Shown: positions 1 to 9,068, numbered from the stretch's first letter. The stretch is 64,000 bases of DNA from Ferrovibrio sp965278975 (GCF_965278975.1 NZ_OZ257126.1:3968001-4032000), one strand, 5' to 3'. The notes: generated by a model not told the origin, from the sequence alone. A program made the numbers and translations.

Positions 1-1
1 C

Positions 2-958
2 CGCGCCGCCGACAATGCCGTGGTGCGGGTGCTGCCCGCCGCCGCTGCCACCAAAGGCACCCATGGCAAGGAAATGACCGAGTTCGGCCTGCTCGCCGAA
101 GCCGGTGCCGTCGCCTTCACCGACGGCGAACATGCCATCTCCGACGCCCGCGTGATGCGCCGCGCGCTGTCCTACGCCACGGTGTTCGACCTGCTGCTGA
201 TCCAGCCCTGCGAAGAGCCGAAGCTCAGCACCGATGGCGCCATGAACGAGGGCGAGGTTTCCGCCCGCCTCGGCCTGCCCGGCATCACCTCTGCTGCTGA
301 GGTGATCATGCTGGAACGCGATATCAGGCTGCTGGAAATCACCCGGAGCCGGCTCCATGCGGCACATCTCTCGACCCGCGATGCGCTGGAAGCGGCGCGT
401 CAGGCCAAGGCACGCGGCCTGCGCCTCACTGCCGGCGCCGCCGTGCATAACTTCGCGCTGAATGAATTCGATATCGGCGACTACCGCACCTTCGCCAAGG
501 TGAAGCCGCCGCTGCGCCATGAGGATGACCGCCGCGCCGTGGTGGAAGCCCTGCAGGATGGCACGGTCGATGTGATCTCCTCGGCCCATGCGCCGCAGGA
601 CCCGGAAAGCAAGCGCCTGCCCTTCGCCCAGGCCGCTTTCGGCGCCATCGGCCTGGAGACGCTGCTGCCGCTGACGCTCGGTCTTTATCATTCCGGTGAC
701 ATGCCGCTGCTGCCGCTGCTCGCCTGCCTCACCTACAAGCCGGCCAAGCTGCTCAAATTGGAAAGCGGCCGTCTGGCACCCGGTGCACCGGCCGACCTGC
801 TGCTGTTCGATCTCGACGCGCCGTGGAAGATCGACGCCAAGAAGCTGCGCTCGAAAGCCAAGAACTCGCCTTATGACGGCCGCCGTGTGCAGGGCCATGT
901 GCTGCGCACCGTGGTTGGCGGCGAAACCGTGTTCCAGCGTAAGCGGGACGGCCAATGA
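2..958 (+). CDS. pyrC: Dihydroorotase-like protein (PyrC family), 5' end outside window
   Basis: Amidohydrolase of the class I dihydroorotase family. The catalytic members close carbamoyl-aspartate to dihydroorotate in pyrimidine synthesis. The frame is open from base 2, so the N-terminus with the HxH metal motif lies outside the window. Family landmarks remain: ATKGTHGKEMTEFGLL near the start, MNEGEVSARLGL, HAAHLST, a KVKPPLR stretch and GAIGLETLLPLTLGL. Two key motifs are altered. The usual DHAPH reads SAHAPQ, so the catalytic Asp is Ala (codon at 584-586). The usual TPHHL reads AVHNF. Alphaproteobacterial PyrC proteins next to pyrB often show such changes and may act as non-catalytic partners of aspartate transcarbamylase, like Pseudomonas PyrC'. 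The TGA overlaps the plsY ATG by four bases, indicating translational coupling. Confidence 0.85.
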   Translation, partial: RAADNAVVRVLPAAAATKGTHGKEMTEFGLLAEAGAVAFTDGEHAISDARVMRRALSYATVFDLLLIQPCEEPKLSTDGAMNEGEVSARLGLPGITSAAEVIMLERDIRLLEITRSRLHAAHLSTRDALEAARQAKARGLRLTAGAAVHNFALNEFDIGDYRTFAKVKPPLRHEDDRRAVVEALQDGTVDVISSAHAPQDPESKRLPFAQAAFGAIGLETLLPLTLGLYHSGDMPLLPLLACLTYKPAKLLKLESGRLAPGAPADLLLFDLDAPWKIDAKKLRSKAKNSPYDGRRVQGHVLRTVVGGETVFQRKRDGQ

Positions 959-1584
959 GTTTCGAACTGCCCGCTTCCTATCTGATCGGCGCCCTCGCTG
1001 CTGGCTACCTGCTCGGCTCGATCCCATTCGGCCTGGTGCTGACCAAGCTCGCGGGCCTCGGCGATATCCGCGCCATCGGCTCGGGCAATATCGGCGCCAC
1101 CAATGTGCTGCGCACCGGCCGCAAGGACCTGGCGCTGGCCACCCTGATCCTCGATGGCGGCAAGGGTACGCTGGCGGCAATCCTGGGCCAGTATTTCGGC
1201 GGCCCGGACATCATGGTTGCCGCCGCTTTTGCCGCCTTCATCGGGCATCTGTTTCCGGTCTGGCTGAAATTCAACGGCGGCAAGGGCGTCGCCACCTTCC
1301 TTGGCGTCACGCTCGGCCTCTACTGGCCGCTCGGCCTGCTGTGCTGCGGCACCTGGCTGCTGGTCGCTGCCGTCAGCCGCATGTCCTCGCTCTCGGCCCT
1401 GCTCGCCGCCGCGCTGAGCCCGCTATTCGGCTGGTATCTGGTGTCGCCGTCAGTCGCCCTGCTCTGCGCCGTGATGGCGGTGCTGGTATTCATCCGGCAT
1501 CACGAGAATATCCGCCGCCTGCTCAAGGGCGAGGAACCGAAAATCGGCAAGAAGAAAGCCGCGGATGGTTCAGGCGGCGCGTGA
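955..1584 (+). CDS. plsY: Acyl-phosphate:glycerol-3-phosphate acyltransferase PlsY
   Basis: Inner-membrane enzyme that transfers the acyl group from acyl-phosphate to glycerol-3-phosphate, the first step of phospholipid synthesis in bacteria using PlsX/PlsY. The 209-residue product is of usual length and strongly hydrophobic. The three cytoplasmic-loop motifs of the family are present: GSIPFGLVL near residue 22, GSGNIGATNVLR near residue 42 and GGKGVATFLGV near residue 105. The ATG is chosen because it overlaps the upstream stop codon as ATGA. Its 3' end overlaps dprA by 20 bases, so pyrC-plsY-dprA is very likely one transcript. The plsY-dprA pairing is common in Alphaproteobacteria. Confidence 0.97.
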   Translation: MSFELPASYLIGALAAGYLLGSIPFGLVLTKLAGLGDIRAIGSGNIGATNVLRTGRKDLALATLILDGGKGTLAAILGQYFGGPDIMVAAAFAAFIGHLFPVWLKFNGGKGVATFLGVTLGLYWPLGLLCCGTWLLVAAVSRMSSLSALLAAALSPLFGWYLVSPSVALLCAVMAVLVFIRHHENIRRLLKGEEPKIGKKKAADGSGGA

Positions 1585-2686
1585 GCTGTCGGATGCCGAA
1601 AGGCTTGACTGGCTGCGCCTGACCCGCAGCGAGAATGTCGGCCCCATCACCTTCCACCAGCTTCTCGACCGCTTCGGCAGCGCCGCTGCTGCGCTGAAGG
1701 CATTGCCCGATCTGGCGCGGCGCGGCGGCAAGCGCAACCTCAGCGTGGCGAGCCAGGCGCAGGCTGAAGCAGAAGCCGAGGCTGTGCGCCGCCATGGCGC
1801 CCGGCTGGTCGCCTGGGGTGAACCCGCCTACCCGGCCCGGCTCTGTGCCATCGACGACGCACCGCCCATTTTTACGTTGCACGGCCAGACCAGCCTGGCG
1901 CCGAAACCCGGCGTCGCCATCGTCGGCGCGCGCAATGCCTCGGCCATCGGGCAGCGTTTCACCCGCGACCTCGCCGCCGAAATCGCGCGCCAGGATCTGG
2001 TGGTGATTTCCGGCCTGGCGCGCGGCATCGACCGCGCCGCGCATGAGGGGGCGCTGGCGGTGAATGGCGCCACCTATGCCTTCATCGGCGCCGGCATCGA
2101 CGTAGTCTTTCCACCCGAAAATGCCGACCTGCATCAACGCCTGAGCAATGCCGGCGCGATCTATGCCGAGATGCCGTTCGGCACCGGCGTGAAGCCGCAG
2201 CATTTCCCGCGCCGCAACCGGCTGATATCCGGCGCCAGCCTCGGTGTGCTGGTGGTGGAAGCAGCAATGAAATCTGGCTCGCTGATCACCGCGCGTTTCG
2301 CGGGGCAGCAGGGCCGCGAGGTGATGGCAGTGCCGGGCTCGCCGCTGGATCCGCGCTGCCACGGCAGCAACGATCTGATCCGCAATGGCGCGGCGCTGAT
2401 CGAGCGCATCGATGATGTTCTGGCGGTGATTCAGCCGCTGTTGCAGACAGATATGTTCGCGCCCTCGCCGCGTTTCCAGCCGGCACCGACGGCGCCGCTT
2501 TCGGATGCCGAACTCACTGCCGCCCATGCCCGCATTGAGGAATTGCTCTCGCCTAGCCCAGTGGATATCGACGAGCTGATCCGCCTGAGCGGTTACAGTC
2601 CGGCGATTGTGCAGATGGTGTTGCTGGAGCGCGAACTGGCCGGCCGCCTGCAGCGGCATCGCGGCAACAAGGTCTCGCTCGGCTGA
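1565..2686 (+). CDS. dprA: DNA-processing protein DprA (Smf)
   Basis: Loads RecA onto incoming single-stranded DNA in natural transformation and is widely conserved even in species not known to be competent. The 373-residue protein has an N-terminal SAM-like helical region, then a Rossmann fold with GARNASAIG near residue 120, SGLARGIDRAAHEGAL near residue 143 and PRRNRLISGAS near residue 213. The KSGSLITARFA stretch and the PGSPLDPRCHGSN segment are also typical. The last 65 residues form the winged-helix domain (about 310-370) found in many proteobacterial DprA proteins. The start lies inside the plsY reading frame, so translation is probably coupled. An alternative internal start cannot be excluded, but no stronger ribosome site is visible. 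Confidence 0.96.
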   Translation: MVQAARELSDAERLDWLRLTRSENVGPITFHQLLDRFGSAAAALKALPDLARRGGKRNLSVASQAQAEAEAEAVRRHGARLVAWGEPAYPARLCAIDDAPPIFTLHGQTSLAPKPGVAIVGARNASAIGQRFTRDLAAEIARQDLVVISGLARGIDRAAHEGALAVNGATYAFIGAGIDVVFPPENADLHQRLSNAGAIYAEMPFGTGVKPQHFPRRNRLISGASLGVLVVEAAMKSGSLITARFAGQQGREVMAVPGSPLDPRCHGSNDLIRNGAALIERIDDVLAVIQPLLQTDMFAPSPRFQPAPTAPLSDAELTAAHARIEELLSPSPVDIDELIRLSGYSPAIVQMVLLERELAGRLQRHRGNKVSLG

Positions 2687-2773
2687 ATACCGAATGTTGC
2701 AGGATGGTGACGGGATATTGGCAAACAGCACGGCTTTCGCCCAAGCTCCGGCGCTGCATTGCATGGGGCCGAC

Positions 2774-4057
2774 ATGAGTGAGATCAGACCGACATTCTGG
2801 GAAGCCTTCCGGGTCTGGGCCAAGATCGGGTTCTTGAGTTTCGGTGGCCCGGCCGGACAGATCGCCATGATGCATCGCGTGGTGGTGGATGAGAAGAAAT
2901 GGGTCAGCGAGCCGCAATTCCTGCATGCGCTGAATTTCTGCATGCTGCTGCCGGGGCCGGAGGCACAGCAGCTCGCCACCTATATCGGCTGGCTGCTGCA
3001 TCGTGGCTGGGGCGGCATCGTCGCCGGCCTGCTGTTCATTCTGCCGGGCTTCCTGATCATTCTCGGGCTGGCAACGATCTATGCCCTTTGGCGCGAGGTG
3101 CCGCTGATTGGCGGCATCTTCTATGGACTACAGGCCGCCGTGCTGGCGATCGTGGCGCAAGCCGTGGTGCGGGTGGCGAAACGCGCCATCAAGACCCGGC
3201 TGCTGCTCGCCATCGCGGCTTTGAGCTTCATCGCCATCTTCGTGGTCAAGCTGCCCTTCCCGCTGATCGTGTTCGGCGCTGCCCTCGCCGGCTGGCTGAT
3301 CGGCCGCGCCAAGCCGGAAGCCATCCTGCCCGGCGGGATCAAGGCTGATAACGATGTGCTGCCCAGCGTGCCGCCGACGCTGCGGCGTAATCTGATTATC
3401 CTCACCGTGTTCGGCCTGCTCTGGGGCCTGCCGGTGCTTGGGCTGCATCTGTTTTATGGCGAGAGCCATGTGTTGAGTCGCATTGCGGTATTCTTCAGCG
3501 AGATGGCGGTGGTCACGTTCGGCGGCGCCTATGCCGTGCTGGCCTATGTCGGGCAGCAGGCGGTGCAGGCCTTCGGCTGGCTCAGCCCGGCGGAAATGCT
3601 CGATGGCCTGGGGCTGGCGGAAACCACGCCCGGCCCGCTGATCCTGGTGCTCACCTTCATCGGCTATCTCGCCAGCTTCCGCTTAAGCGGCATCGAGCCG
3701 CAATGGCTGGGCGGCCTGGTAGGCGGCACGCTCGCCACCTGGGTCACGTTCGTGCCGTGCTTCCTGTGGATATTCCTCGGTGCGCCCTATATCGAACGGC
3801 TGCGCCATGTCGCGGCACTGAACCATGCCCTTACCGCGATCACCGCCGCCGTGGTCGGCGTGATCCTTAATCTGGCGGTCTGGTTCGGCCTGCATGTAAT
3901 GTTCAAGGATGGCGCCATCGATCTGGCACATCTCGACATCACGGCTGCGATCATGAGTGCCATCGCGCTGCTGGCGGCGTTGCGTTTCAACCTCGGGCTG
4001 GCCTGGCTGCTGAGTCTGGCCGCCATTGCCGGTGTGGCCGTGAAACAGTTGATTTAA
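2774..4057 (+). CDS. chrA: Chromate transporter, CHR family (fused two-domain form)
   Basis: Inner-membrane anion transporter of the CHR family, whose characterised members export chromate. Many genomic members have no proven substrate. The protein of about 427 residues contains two homologous halves. Each half carries the family motif near its start: FLSFGGPAGQIAMMHR near residue 24 and TFGGAYAVLAYVGQQA near residue 252. Each is followed by a proline-glycine motif, LLPGPEAQQLA and AETTPGPLILV. About ten membrane segments are visible. The ATG at 2774 is preferred over an upstream in-frame TTG at 2759 because a GGGG run lies just ahead of it. There is an 87-base gap after dprA, so it may be a separate unit. 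It converges with tonB only ten bases away. Confidence 0.92.
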   Translation: MSEIRPTFWEAFRVWAKIGFLSFGGPAGQIAMMHRVVVDEKKWVSEPQFLHALNFCMLLPGPEAQQLATYIGWLLHRGWGGIVAGLLFILPGFLIILGLATIYALWREVPLIGGIFYGLQAAVLAIVAQAVVRVAKRAIKTRLLLAIAALSFIAIFVVKLPFPLIVFGAALAGWLIGRAKPEAILPGGIKADNDVLPSVPPTLRRNLIILTVFGLLWGLPVLGLHLFYGESHVLSRIAVFFSEMAVVTFGGAYAVLAYVGQQAVQAFGWLSPAEMLDGLGLAETTPGPLILVLTFIGYLASFRLSGIEPQWLGGLVGGTLATWVTFVPCFLWIFLGAPYIERLRHVAALNHALTAITAAVVGVILNLAVWFGLHVMFKDGAIDLAHLDITAAIMSAIALLAALRFNLGLAWLLSLAAIAGVAVKQLI

Positions 4058-4067
4058 GGGCTCGTCC

Positions 4068-4814
4068 TTAACGCTTCACGCTGAATTGCACAGGCACCAC
4101 GATCTCCCAACGGTCGCGGGTGATCTCCTCCGGAAAGGCCGGCAATGCCTTGGCGCGCCTGATCATATCCAGCGCCGCTTCATCAAGTATTTCGCTGCCT
4201 GAGCTGCGGTATAGCGCAAAGGATATGACCTTGCCTTCGCGGTCGAGCGTGAAGCGCAGTTGCGGCACGCCTTCGAGTTTACGCATCAAGGCACGGCGAG
4301 GATAATCCTTGTACTTTTCCAGTGCCATTGAAAGCCGCGCCAGGTATTCCTGTTCGGCATTAGGATTACCAGCCATGGCAGCGGCAGGGGGCGCGGCAAT
4401 GGCTGCTTGCTGCATGCTTGGCTGTGCCGGGATTGGAGATGGCACCACCGGCACCATCGCCTGCTGCACCGGCTGCGGCGGCGCTTCCACCGGCTTTGGT
4501 GGCGGCGGGGTTTCAACCTTCTGCGGTGGCGGCGGCCGTTTCGGCTTTGGCGGCGGTGGCGGCGGGTCCGGCTCGAGCTGTGGCTCCAGTGCCTTTGACT
4601 CGATCACCGGCAGCGGCTGTTCCACTACGGGTGGTGGCGGCGGTGCGGGCGGCGGCGGAGGTGGCGGCGGAGGCAGGCTGGCAAGCTGGATGGCGATGCT
4701 GGGCAATTCCTCGCCGCGGGCATCCATGAGTTTCGGGCCATGCAGCACCACCAGCAAACCGCCAAGCGCGGCGCCGTGCAACAGCACAGAAATGCCCCAG
4801 CTGCGCCACGACAT
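4068..4814 (-). CDS. tonB: Energy transducer TonB
   Basis: Periplasm-spanning protein that carries proton-motive energy from ExbB-ExbD to outer-membrane receptors. The 248-residue protein has one N-terminal membrane anchor (about residues 8-26). A very proline-rich span follows (about 48-115, with long Pro runs and Lys-Pro pairs) and then a second Pro/Ala linker. The C-terminal TonB domain (about 165-248) contains the KDYPRRA motif, a QLRFTLDREGKV strand and an SGSEILDEAALDMI helix. It starts two bases after exbD stops, so the two are co-translated. It is the last gene of the receptor-piuC-exbB-exbD-tonB unit and is therefore most likely dedicated to the siderophore receptor encoded there. 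Confidence 0.95.
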   Translation of the reverse strand: MSWRSWGISVLLHGAALGGLLVVLHGPKLMDARGEELPSIAIQLASLPPPPPPPPPAPPPPPVVEQPLPVIESKALEPQLEPDPPPPPPKPKRPPPPQKVETPPPPKPVEAPPQPVQQAMVPVVPSPIPAQPSMQQAAIAAPPAAAMAGNPNAEQEYLARLSMALEKYKDYPRRALMRKLEGVPQLRFTLDREGKVISFALYRSSGSEILDEAALDMIRRAKALPAFPEEITRDRWEIVVPVQFSVKR

Positions 4815-4816
4815 GC

Positions 4817-5281
4817 CTAGCGCGCCTCACCCTTCTCCTGACCTTCGGCAACCAGTGAAATACGCGAGAAGCCGGCTTCACCGACCAGACCCATCACCTG
4901 CATGATGCGGCCATAATCGATCTGCTTGTCGCCGCGCACATAGATCACCTTGTTCGGATCACCGCCGCGCAGGTTGCTCAGGGTCTGCACCAGCGCCGCC
5001 TCTTCCACCGCTTCCTTGCGGATAAACAGTTTCCCGTCGCGATCAACGGAAAGCACCAGCGGATCCGGCGTCGGGGTCACACGCTCGGCGCTGGTCTTGG
5101 GCAGCTTGAGCGGCACGCCCACCATCATCAGCGGCGCCGCGACCATGAACACGATCAGCAGCACCAGCATGACATCGACCAGCGGTGTCACATTGATCTC
5201 GGAGAGCGGCCGATAGCCGCCATCGCCGAGTTCATCCTCGCCATCGCCGGACGGTCCGGCATTGAGGGAGCCCATCGCCAT
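4817..5281 (-). CDS. exbD: Biopolymer transporter ExbD
   Basis: Partner of ExbB in the proton-driven motor that energises TonB. The 154-residue protein has a short cytoplasmic N-terminus, one membrane helix (about residues 29-53) and a periplasmic domain. The helix includes the family motif VTPLVDVMLVLLIVFMVA, which contains the essential Asp that conducts protons. The periplasmic part ends with the GLVGEAGFSRISLV segment typical of ExbD/TolR. The first Met is retained because it lies five bases after exbB stops and the reading frame shows no better internal start. It is part of the iron-uptake unit; TolR is a family alternative, but the adjacent tonB argues for ExbD. Confidence 0.95.
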   Translation of the reverse strand: MAMGSLNAGPSGDGEDELGDGGYRPLSEINVTPLVDVMLVLLIVFMVAAPLMMVGVPLKLPKTSAERVTPTPDPLVLSVDRDGKLFIRKEAVEEAALVQTLSNLRGGDPNKVIYVRGDKQIDYGRIMQVMGLVGEAGFSRISLVAEGQEKGEAR

Positions 5282-5286
5282 GGCGC

Positions 5287-5973
5287 TTACTCGGCTGCCC
5301 GCGCAGCGCGCGGCTTGCCATCCCGGGCCAGGGCGTTGCCCACCTTGGCGATACCGGCATTGAAACGCTGGCCGACGCGGCCCAGATCGGTGGCGAACTT
5401 GTTATAGGCAACCACCGCCGGGATCGCCGCAACGAGGCCGAGCGCGGTGGCCAGCAATGCCTCGGCGATGCCGGGCGCCACCACGGCCAGCGAGGTATCG
5501 TTCGACCGTGCAATCGCCGTGAAGCTGTTCATGATGCCCCAAACGGTGCCGAACAGGCCAATGAACGGTGCCGCCGAACCAAGCGTGGCGAGAAACGGCA
5601 GGCCGGGTTCGATGCGGCGCAGTTCAGCGGCAAAGCTGGCGCGCATGGCGCGCTCGATACGCTCGCGGCGTTCCTTGCGGCTCTCCTCGCCCTCACGGTC
5701 ATGCCATTCCGCCACGGCGGCCTGGAAGGCGGCGCGGGCCACCGGGCCAAGGGCTGCTTCCGCCGGCACGCCACTACCCTGCGCCACTGCCGCTTCGAAA
5801 GCTTCCGCTTCACGCTTCAAGCGGTGCAACGACACCATCTTGTCGATCATGATCGCCCAGCAGGCGATGGAAGCCAGCAGCAGCAGGCACATCACCGCCT
5901 TGACGATGATATCGGCCTGCATGAACAGGCCAAACATGGAATGATCGGTCAAAGCCGGGGTCAACTCGGTCAT
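5287..5973 (-). CDS. exbB: TonB-system proton channel ExbB (MotA/TolQ/ExbB family)
   Basis: Inner-membrane channel subunit that forms a pentamer around ExbD and converts proton flow into TonB movement. The 228-residue protein shows three membrane spans. The first lies near residues 18-43. The second and third form the conserved pair around LATLGSAAPFIGLFGTVWGI (about 130-150) and VAPGIAEALLATALGLVAAI (about 175-200), which carry the Thr and Gly pattern lining the proton path. The long charged region between spans one and two is the cytoplasmic domain. It starts 24 bases after the piuC stop, so it is probably part of one polycistronic message running from the siderophore receptor. Confidence 0.94.
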   Translation of the reverse strand: MTELTPALTDHSMFGLFMQADIIVKAVMCLLLLASIACWAIMIDKMVSLHRLKREAEAFEAAVAQGSGVPAEAALGPVARAAFQAAVAEWHDREGEESRKERRERIERAMRASFAAELRRIEPGLPFLATLGSAAPFIGLFGTVWGIMNSFTAIARSNDTSLAVVAPGIAEALLATALGLVAAIPAVVAYNKFATDLGRVGQRFNAGIAKVGNALARDGKPRAARAAE

Positions 5974-5997
5974 TACGCTTTCCTCGCGATCACTGCT

Positions 5998-6681
5998 TCA
6001 GGCATCGGCCCAGCGGCGCAGCAGGTTGTGATAGATTCCAGTCAGTCGCACCACCGCCGGATCGTTGAGTCCGTGGCGACCGGCAAGTTCCTGGATGGTG
6101 CTATCGAGTTCGAACAGTGTCTGGCGCTGGCCGTCATCGCGGACCATGCTCTGCATCCAGAAGAAAGAGGCGATGCGGGCACCACGCGTAACCGGCCGCA
6201 CCTTGTGCAGGCTAGATGCTGGATACAGCACCATATCGCCAGCCGGCAGCTTGGCTTCATGGCTGCCATAGGTATCGTCCACCACCAGCTCGCCGCCGTC
6301 ATACTCCTCCGGTTCGGCCAGGAACAGCGTCGCCGAAAGATCGGTACGCACCCGGTGCGGCGTGCCGCGCACGCCCCGGATTGCATTGTCGATGTGGAAT
6401 CCGAATGTCTCACCACCTTCATAGCGGTTGAACAGCGGCGGAAAGGTTTTCAGTGGCAATGCCGCCGAGATGAACAGCGGCGCATCGGCCAGGGCATCGA
6501 GAATCAGGTTGCCGAGTTCCACCGCCACCGGGCTTTCCTCTGGCAATTGCCGGTTCCGTTTGACCTGGCCGGATTGCTCGCCCGCGGTGATGGCGCCATC
6601 AATCCATTCCGCCTGCGCCATTGCCTGCCGGCAATAGGCGACCTGCTGCTTCGACAGCACGGCGGGGATATGCAGCATCAT
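5998..6681 (-). CDS. piuC: Fe(II)/2-oxoglutarate dioxygenase, PiuC/YbiX type (PKHD hydroxylase)
   Basis: Cytoplasmic prolyl-4-hydroxylase-like enzyme whose family members (E. coli YbiX, Pseudomonas PiuC) are encoded beside catecholate siderophore receptors and are iron-regulated. Their substrate is not firmly known. The 227-residue protein has the iron-binding HxD motif in FGFHIDNAI (about residue 97) and the distal His in SLHKVRPVTRG (about 158-168). The Arg of that motif would hold 2-oxoglutarate. The RYEGGETFGFH and LVVDDTYGSHEAKLPAGD stretches are family-typical. It begins 24 bases after the receptor gene and precedes exbB, the same pairing as fiu-ybiX in enteric bacteria but with the motor genes added. 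Confidence 0.93.
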   Translation of the reverse strand: MMLHIPAVLSKQQVAYCRQAMAQAEWIDGAITAGEQSGQVKRNRQLPEESPVAVELGNLILDALADAPLFISAALPLKTFPPLFNRYEGGETFGFHIDNAIRGVRGTPHRVRTDLSATLFLAEPEEYDGGELVVDDTYGSHEAKLPAGDMVLYPASSLHKVRPVTRGARIASFFWMQSMVRDDGQRQTLFELDSTIQELAGRHGLNDPAVVRLTGIYHNLLRRWADA

Positions 6682-6705
6682 CGCGGGCGGCTCCTTTGTC
6701 GCGCC

Positions 6706-8925
6706 TTAGAACTTGAAGGACGAGGTCAGCAATATGGTGCGGCCCGGCGCCACATGGGTGAATGGCGTGGCACTACGGTAGGTCGCATCATAATAAAGTT
6801 CGTTGAGAAGATTCTGGACATTCAGTCGCAGGGATACATTCTCGGTCACCTTGTAGCTCGTCATAGCGTCGAAGCGCCAGTATTCCGGGGCTTCGGTGTC
6901 ATTCGAGGCCAGCGTGCCGCCCTTGCGCGAACCGACATAGAAGGCGCCCAGACCGAAACTCCAGTCCGGCGTCAGATCGTAGGTTGTCCAAAGACTTAGC
7001 TGGTGATCCGCAGTATTGGCAAGCCGCTTGCCCACATCCGCCCGCGTGGTGGATTTAAGGATTTCGGTATCCAGCAGGGCATAGCCGCCAAACACCTTCC
7101 ACCTGTCGGTGATCCGGCCGGCCAGCTCGATTTCCACGCCTTGCACGCGGGCCTCGCCATCCAGCACATTCTGGCCACCGGCGGGATTGGCCACACGCAT
7201 GTTGGTCTTGTTGGTGCGGAACAAGGCGGATGTCAGCGCCAGGCCGCCATCGAACAGATCCCACTTGGTGCCGACTTCGTAGCTGACGCTGCGCTCCGGG
7301 TCCAGGCCGGTGGTGGCCGTCGAGAAACCGCCATAGGCGGCATCGGTGGCGGCATCCAGATTCTCGCCCGATGGATTGGACGAGGTGCCATAAGACAGAT
7401 AGACGCTGCCATTCGGCGCCGGCTTGTAGACCACGCCGCCCTGCCAGGAGAAGAAGCGGTTATGGACACCGAGGTTATTCGTCGTGGCTGAATTGGTGTC
7501 GATCTTGGCGTCGTAATCGTCGTAGCGGAGGCCGCCCAGAACCTGCCAGTTCTTGTTCAGCTTCACCGTATCGAACACATAGGTAGCGGCGTTCACCGCC
7601 ACGATATCGGTGTAGTTGGGACTCGGCATAATGGTGCCGGTCCAGGCCCGGAAAGGGTCCGGGCTGTAGATATTTTGCGCCACGCTGGTCGGCGTTACCG
7701 TATAGCCGCGATTCTTGGCGCGGTCGCGGCTCACTTCCAGGCCGGTGACCAGGGTGTGATCGAAATCGCCGGTAGCGAAATCCCAGGTCAGGTCGGTCTG
7801 GCTGGCAAAAGTGGTGTTGTCCTGATTGCGCGATTTGGCCGAGGCATTGACCGTGCCTGCGGTGAAGTTCGGACTTTCCGGTGCAGAAACCACATAATCG
7901 TTGGTGGTGAGGCCAACCCGCATCTGATGGCGCAGCTTCAGGGCGTAGTTGAACTCATGATCAACGCGTGCCGTGAAGATATCCGCCTCCACATGCTGGA
8001 AATCGCGATTCACCAGGCCATAGAAATTGTTGCCGAAGGGCTGGCGATTGCGCGCATCCCAAGGCACGCCGTAATCGGGCATCTGGTCGATGGTGATGTG
8101 GTAATAGCTGAAGGTCATCGACGTTTCACGGTTCATGCCGAGCGTCAGCGACGGCGCAAAACCCCAGCGGTCACTGTAGACCGGGCCACGGCCCGGAATG
8201 TCTCCTTCATGCCACATCGCGTTCACACGCAAGGCCATGTCGTCGATATTCTGATTCACGTCGGCGGTGATACGCTTGGTGTTGCCGTTGCCATAGCTGA
8301 CATCGCCGGCGATGAAATCCTGTGCCTTCGGTGCTTTCGACACGATGTTCACCGTGCCGCCGGTGGAGCCGCGGCCGGTATAGGACGAACCCGGCCCCTT
8401 GCTGATTTCGACGCTTTCGGTGTTGAAGATTTCGCGCACACCAGCGCCGGGATCGCGCTGGCCATCCAGGAACACGTCGCCGCGCGCTTCGAAACCACGG
8501 ATGATGATGCGGTCGCCATAGGAGTTGCCGCCTTCGCCAGTGCCGAGCGTGATACCCGGCTGGGTGCGCATCGCATCCTTGAAGCTGGTGATGCCCTGCT
8601 CCTCGATCACCTCACGCGGGATGATGGTGACTGTCTTGGGCGTATCGGTCAGCGGCTCGGTGAATTTAGGCGACGTGGCGCGGTCGACCTTGTAATCGCC
8701 GGGTTTGTCTTCGGGCTTCGGCGGCCGCTTCTCCGCCTCACCTTCCACCGACACGGTGGGCGCCCGTGTCGGCGCTTCCTGGGCCAGGGCCGGCAGGCCA
8801 AGGCTGGCGGCAGCGGCGCCGAGCATGGCGGCACGGGACAGCGACATCAGTCCAAGCGCCGAACGCTCGATGCGCGGCGCCACGGAATGCGTGAAGTTTT
8901 TACGGGTTGGATTCTGCTCAGTCAT
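6706..8925 (-). CDS. TonB-dependent siderophore receptor (Fiu/catecholate-like)
   Basis: Outer-membrane gated channel for ferric siderophores. The 739-residue protein has an unusually long basic N-region before a hydrophobic signal core, cleaved after LPALAQ near residue 48. A TonB-box-like PTVSVEGE segment follows, then a plug domain (about 85-200) with RIIIRGFEARGDVFLDGQRD and SVEISKGPGSSYTGRGSTGG. The 22-strand barrel fills the rest and ends in Phe (SSFKF), as outer-membrane assembly requires. The ATG at 8925 is chosen because a clear GGAGG sits seven bases ahead; an in-frame extension to 9078 lacks one and would precede the signal. Placement beside piuC suggests a catecholate-type ligand, but the ligand cannot be read from sequence. 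Confidence 0.93.
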   Translation of the reverse strand: MTEQNPTRKNFTHSVAPRIERSALGLMSLSRAAMLGAAAASLGLPALAQEAPTRAPTVSVEGEAEKRPPKPEDKPGDYKVDRATSPKFTEPLTDTPKTVTIIPREVIEEQGITSFKDAMRTQPGITLGTGEGGNSYGDRIIIRGFEARGDVFLDGQRDPGAGVREIFNTESVEISKGPGSSYTGRGSTGGTVNIVSKAPKAQDFIAGDVSYGNGNTKRITADVNQNIDDMALRVNAMWHEGDIPGRGPVYSDRWGFAPSLTLGMNRETSMTFSYYHITIDQMPDYGVPWDARNRQPFGNNFYGLVNRDFQHVEADIFTARVDHEFNYALKLRHQMRVGLTTNDYVVSAPESPNFTAGTVNASAKSRNQDNTTFASQTDLTWDFATGDFDHTLVTGLEVSRDRAKNRGYTVTPTSVAQNIYSPDPFRAWTGTIMPSPNYTDIVAVNAATYVFDTVKLNKNWQVLGGLRYDDYDAKIDTNSATTNNLGVHNRFFSWQGGVVYKPAPNGSVYLSYGTSSNPSGENLDAATDAAYGGFSTATTGLDPERSVSYEVGTKWDLFDGGLALTSALFRTNKTNMRVANPAGGQNVLDGEARVQGVEIELAGRITDRWKVFGGYALLDTEILKSTTRADVGKRLANTADHQLSLWTTYDLTPDWSFGLGAFYVGSRKGGTLASNDTEAPEYWRFDAMTSYKVTENVSLRLNVQNLLNELYYDATYRSATPFTHVAPGRTILLTSSFKF

Positions 8926-9068
8926 GGACAGGCCTCCGGCGATACGGTGAGGGTCTGACCTGGCTGGCTGTCCGGCAGGGGGCCGGAAACTGGCTGGCTG
9001 GGCGGCTATATGGGACCGGATCGCACGGGGCCTTGCTCCGGATGCGGAGCTTGTAGCCTGCCAGAAAT

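Noticed and set aside
4309..4905. Glycine-rich plus-strand frame opposite tonB
   Set aside because: The poly-Gly arises from reading the proline codons of TonB in reverse; no signal or family supports it.
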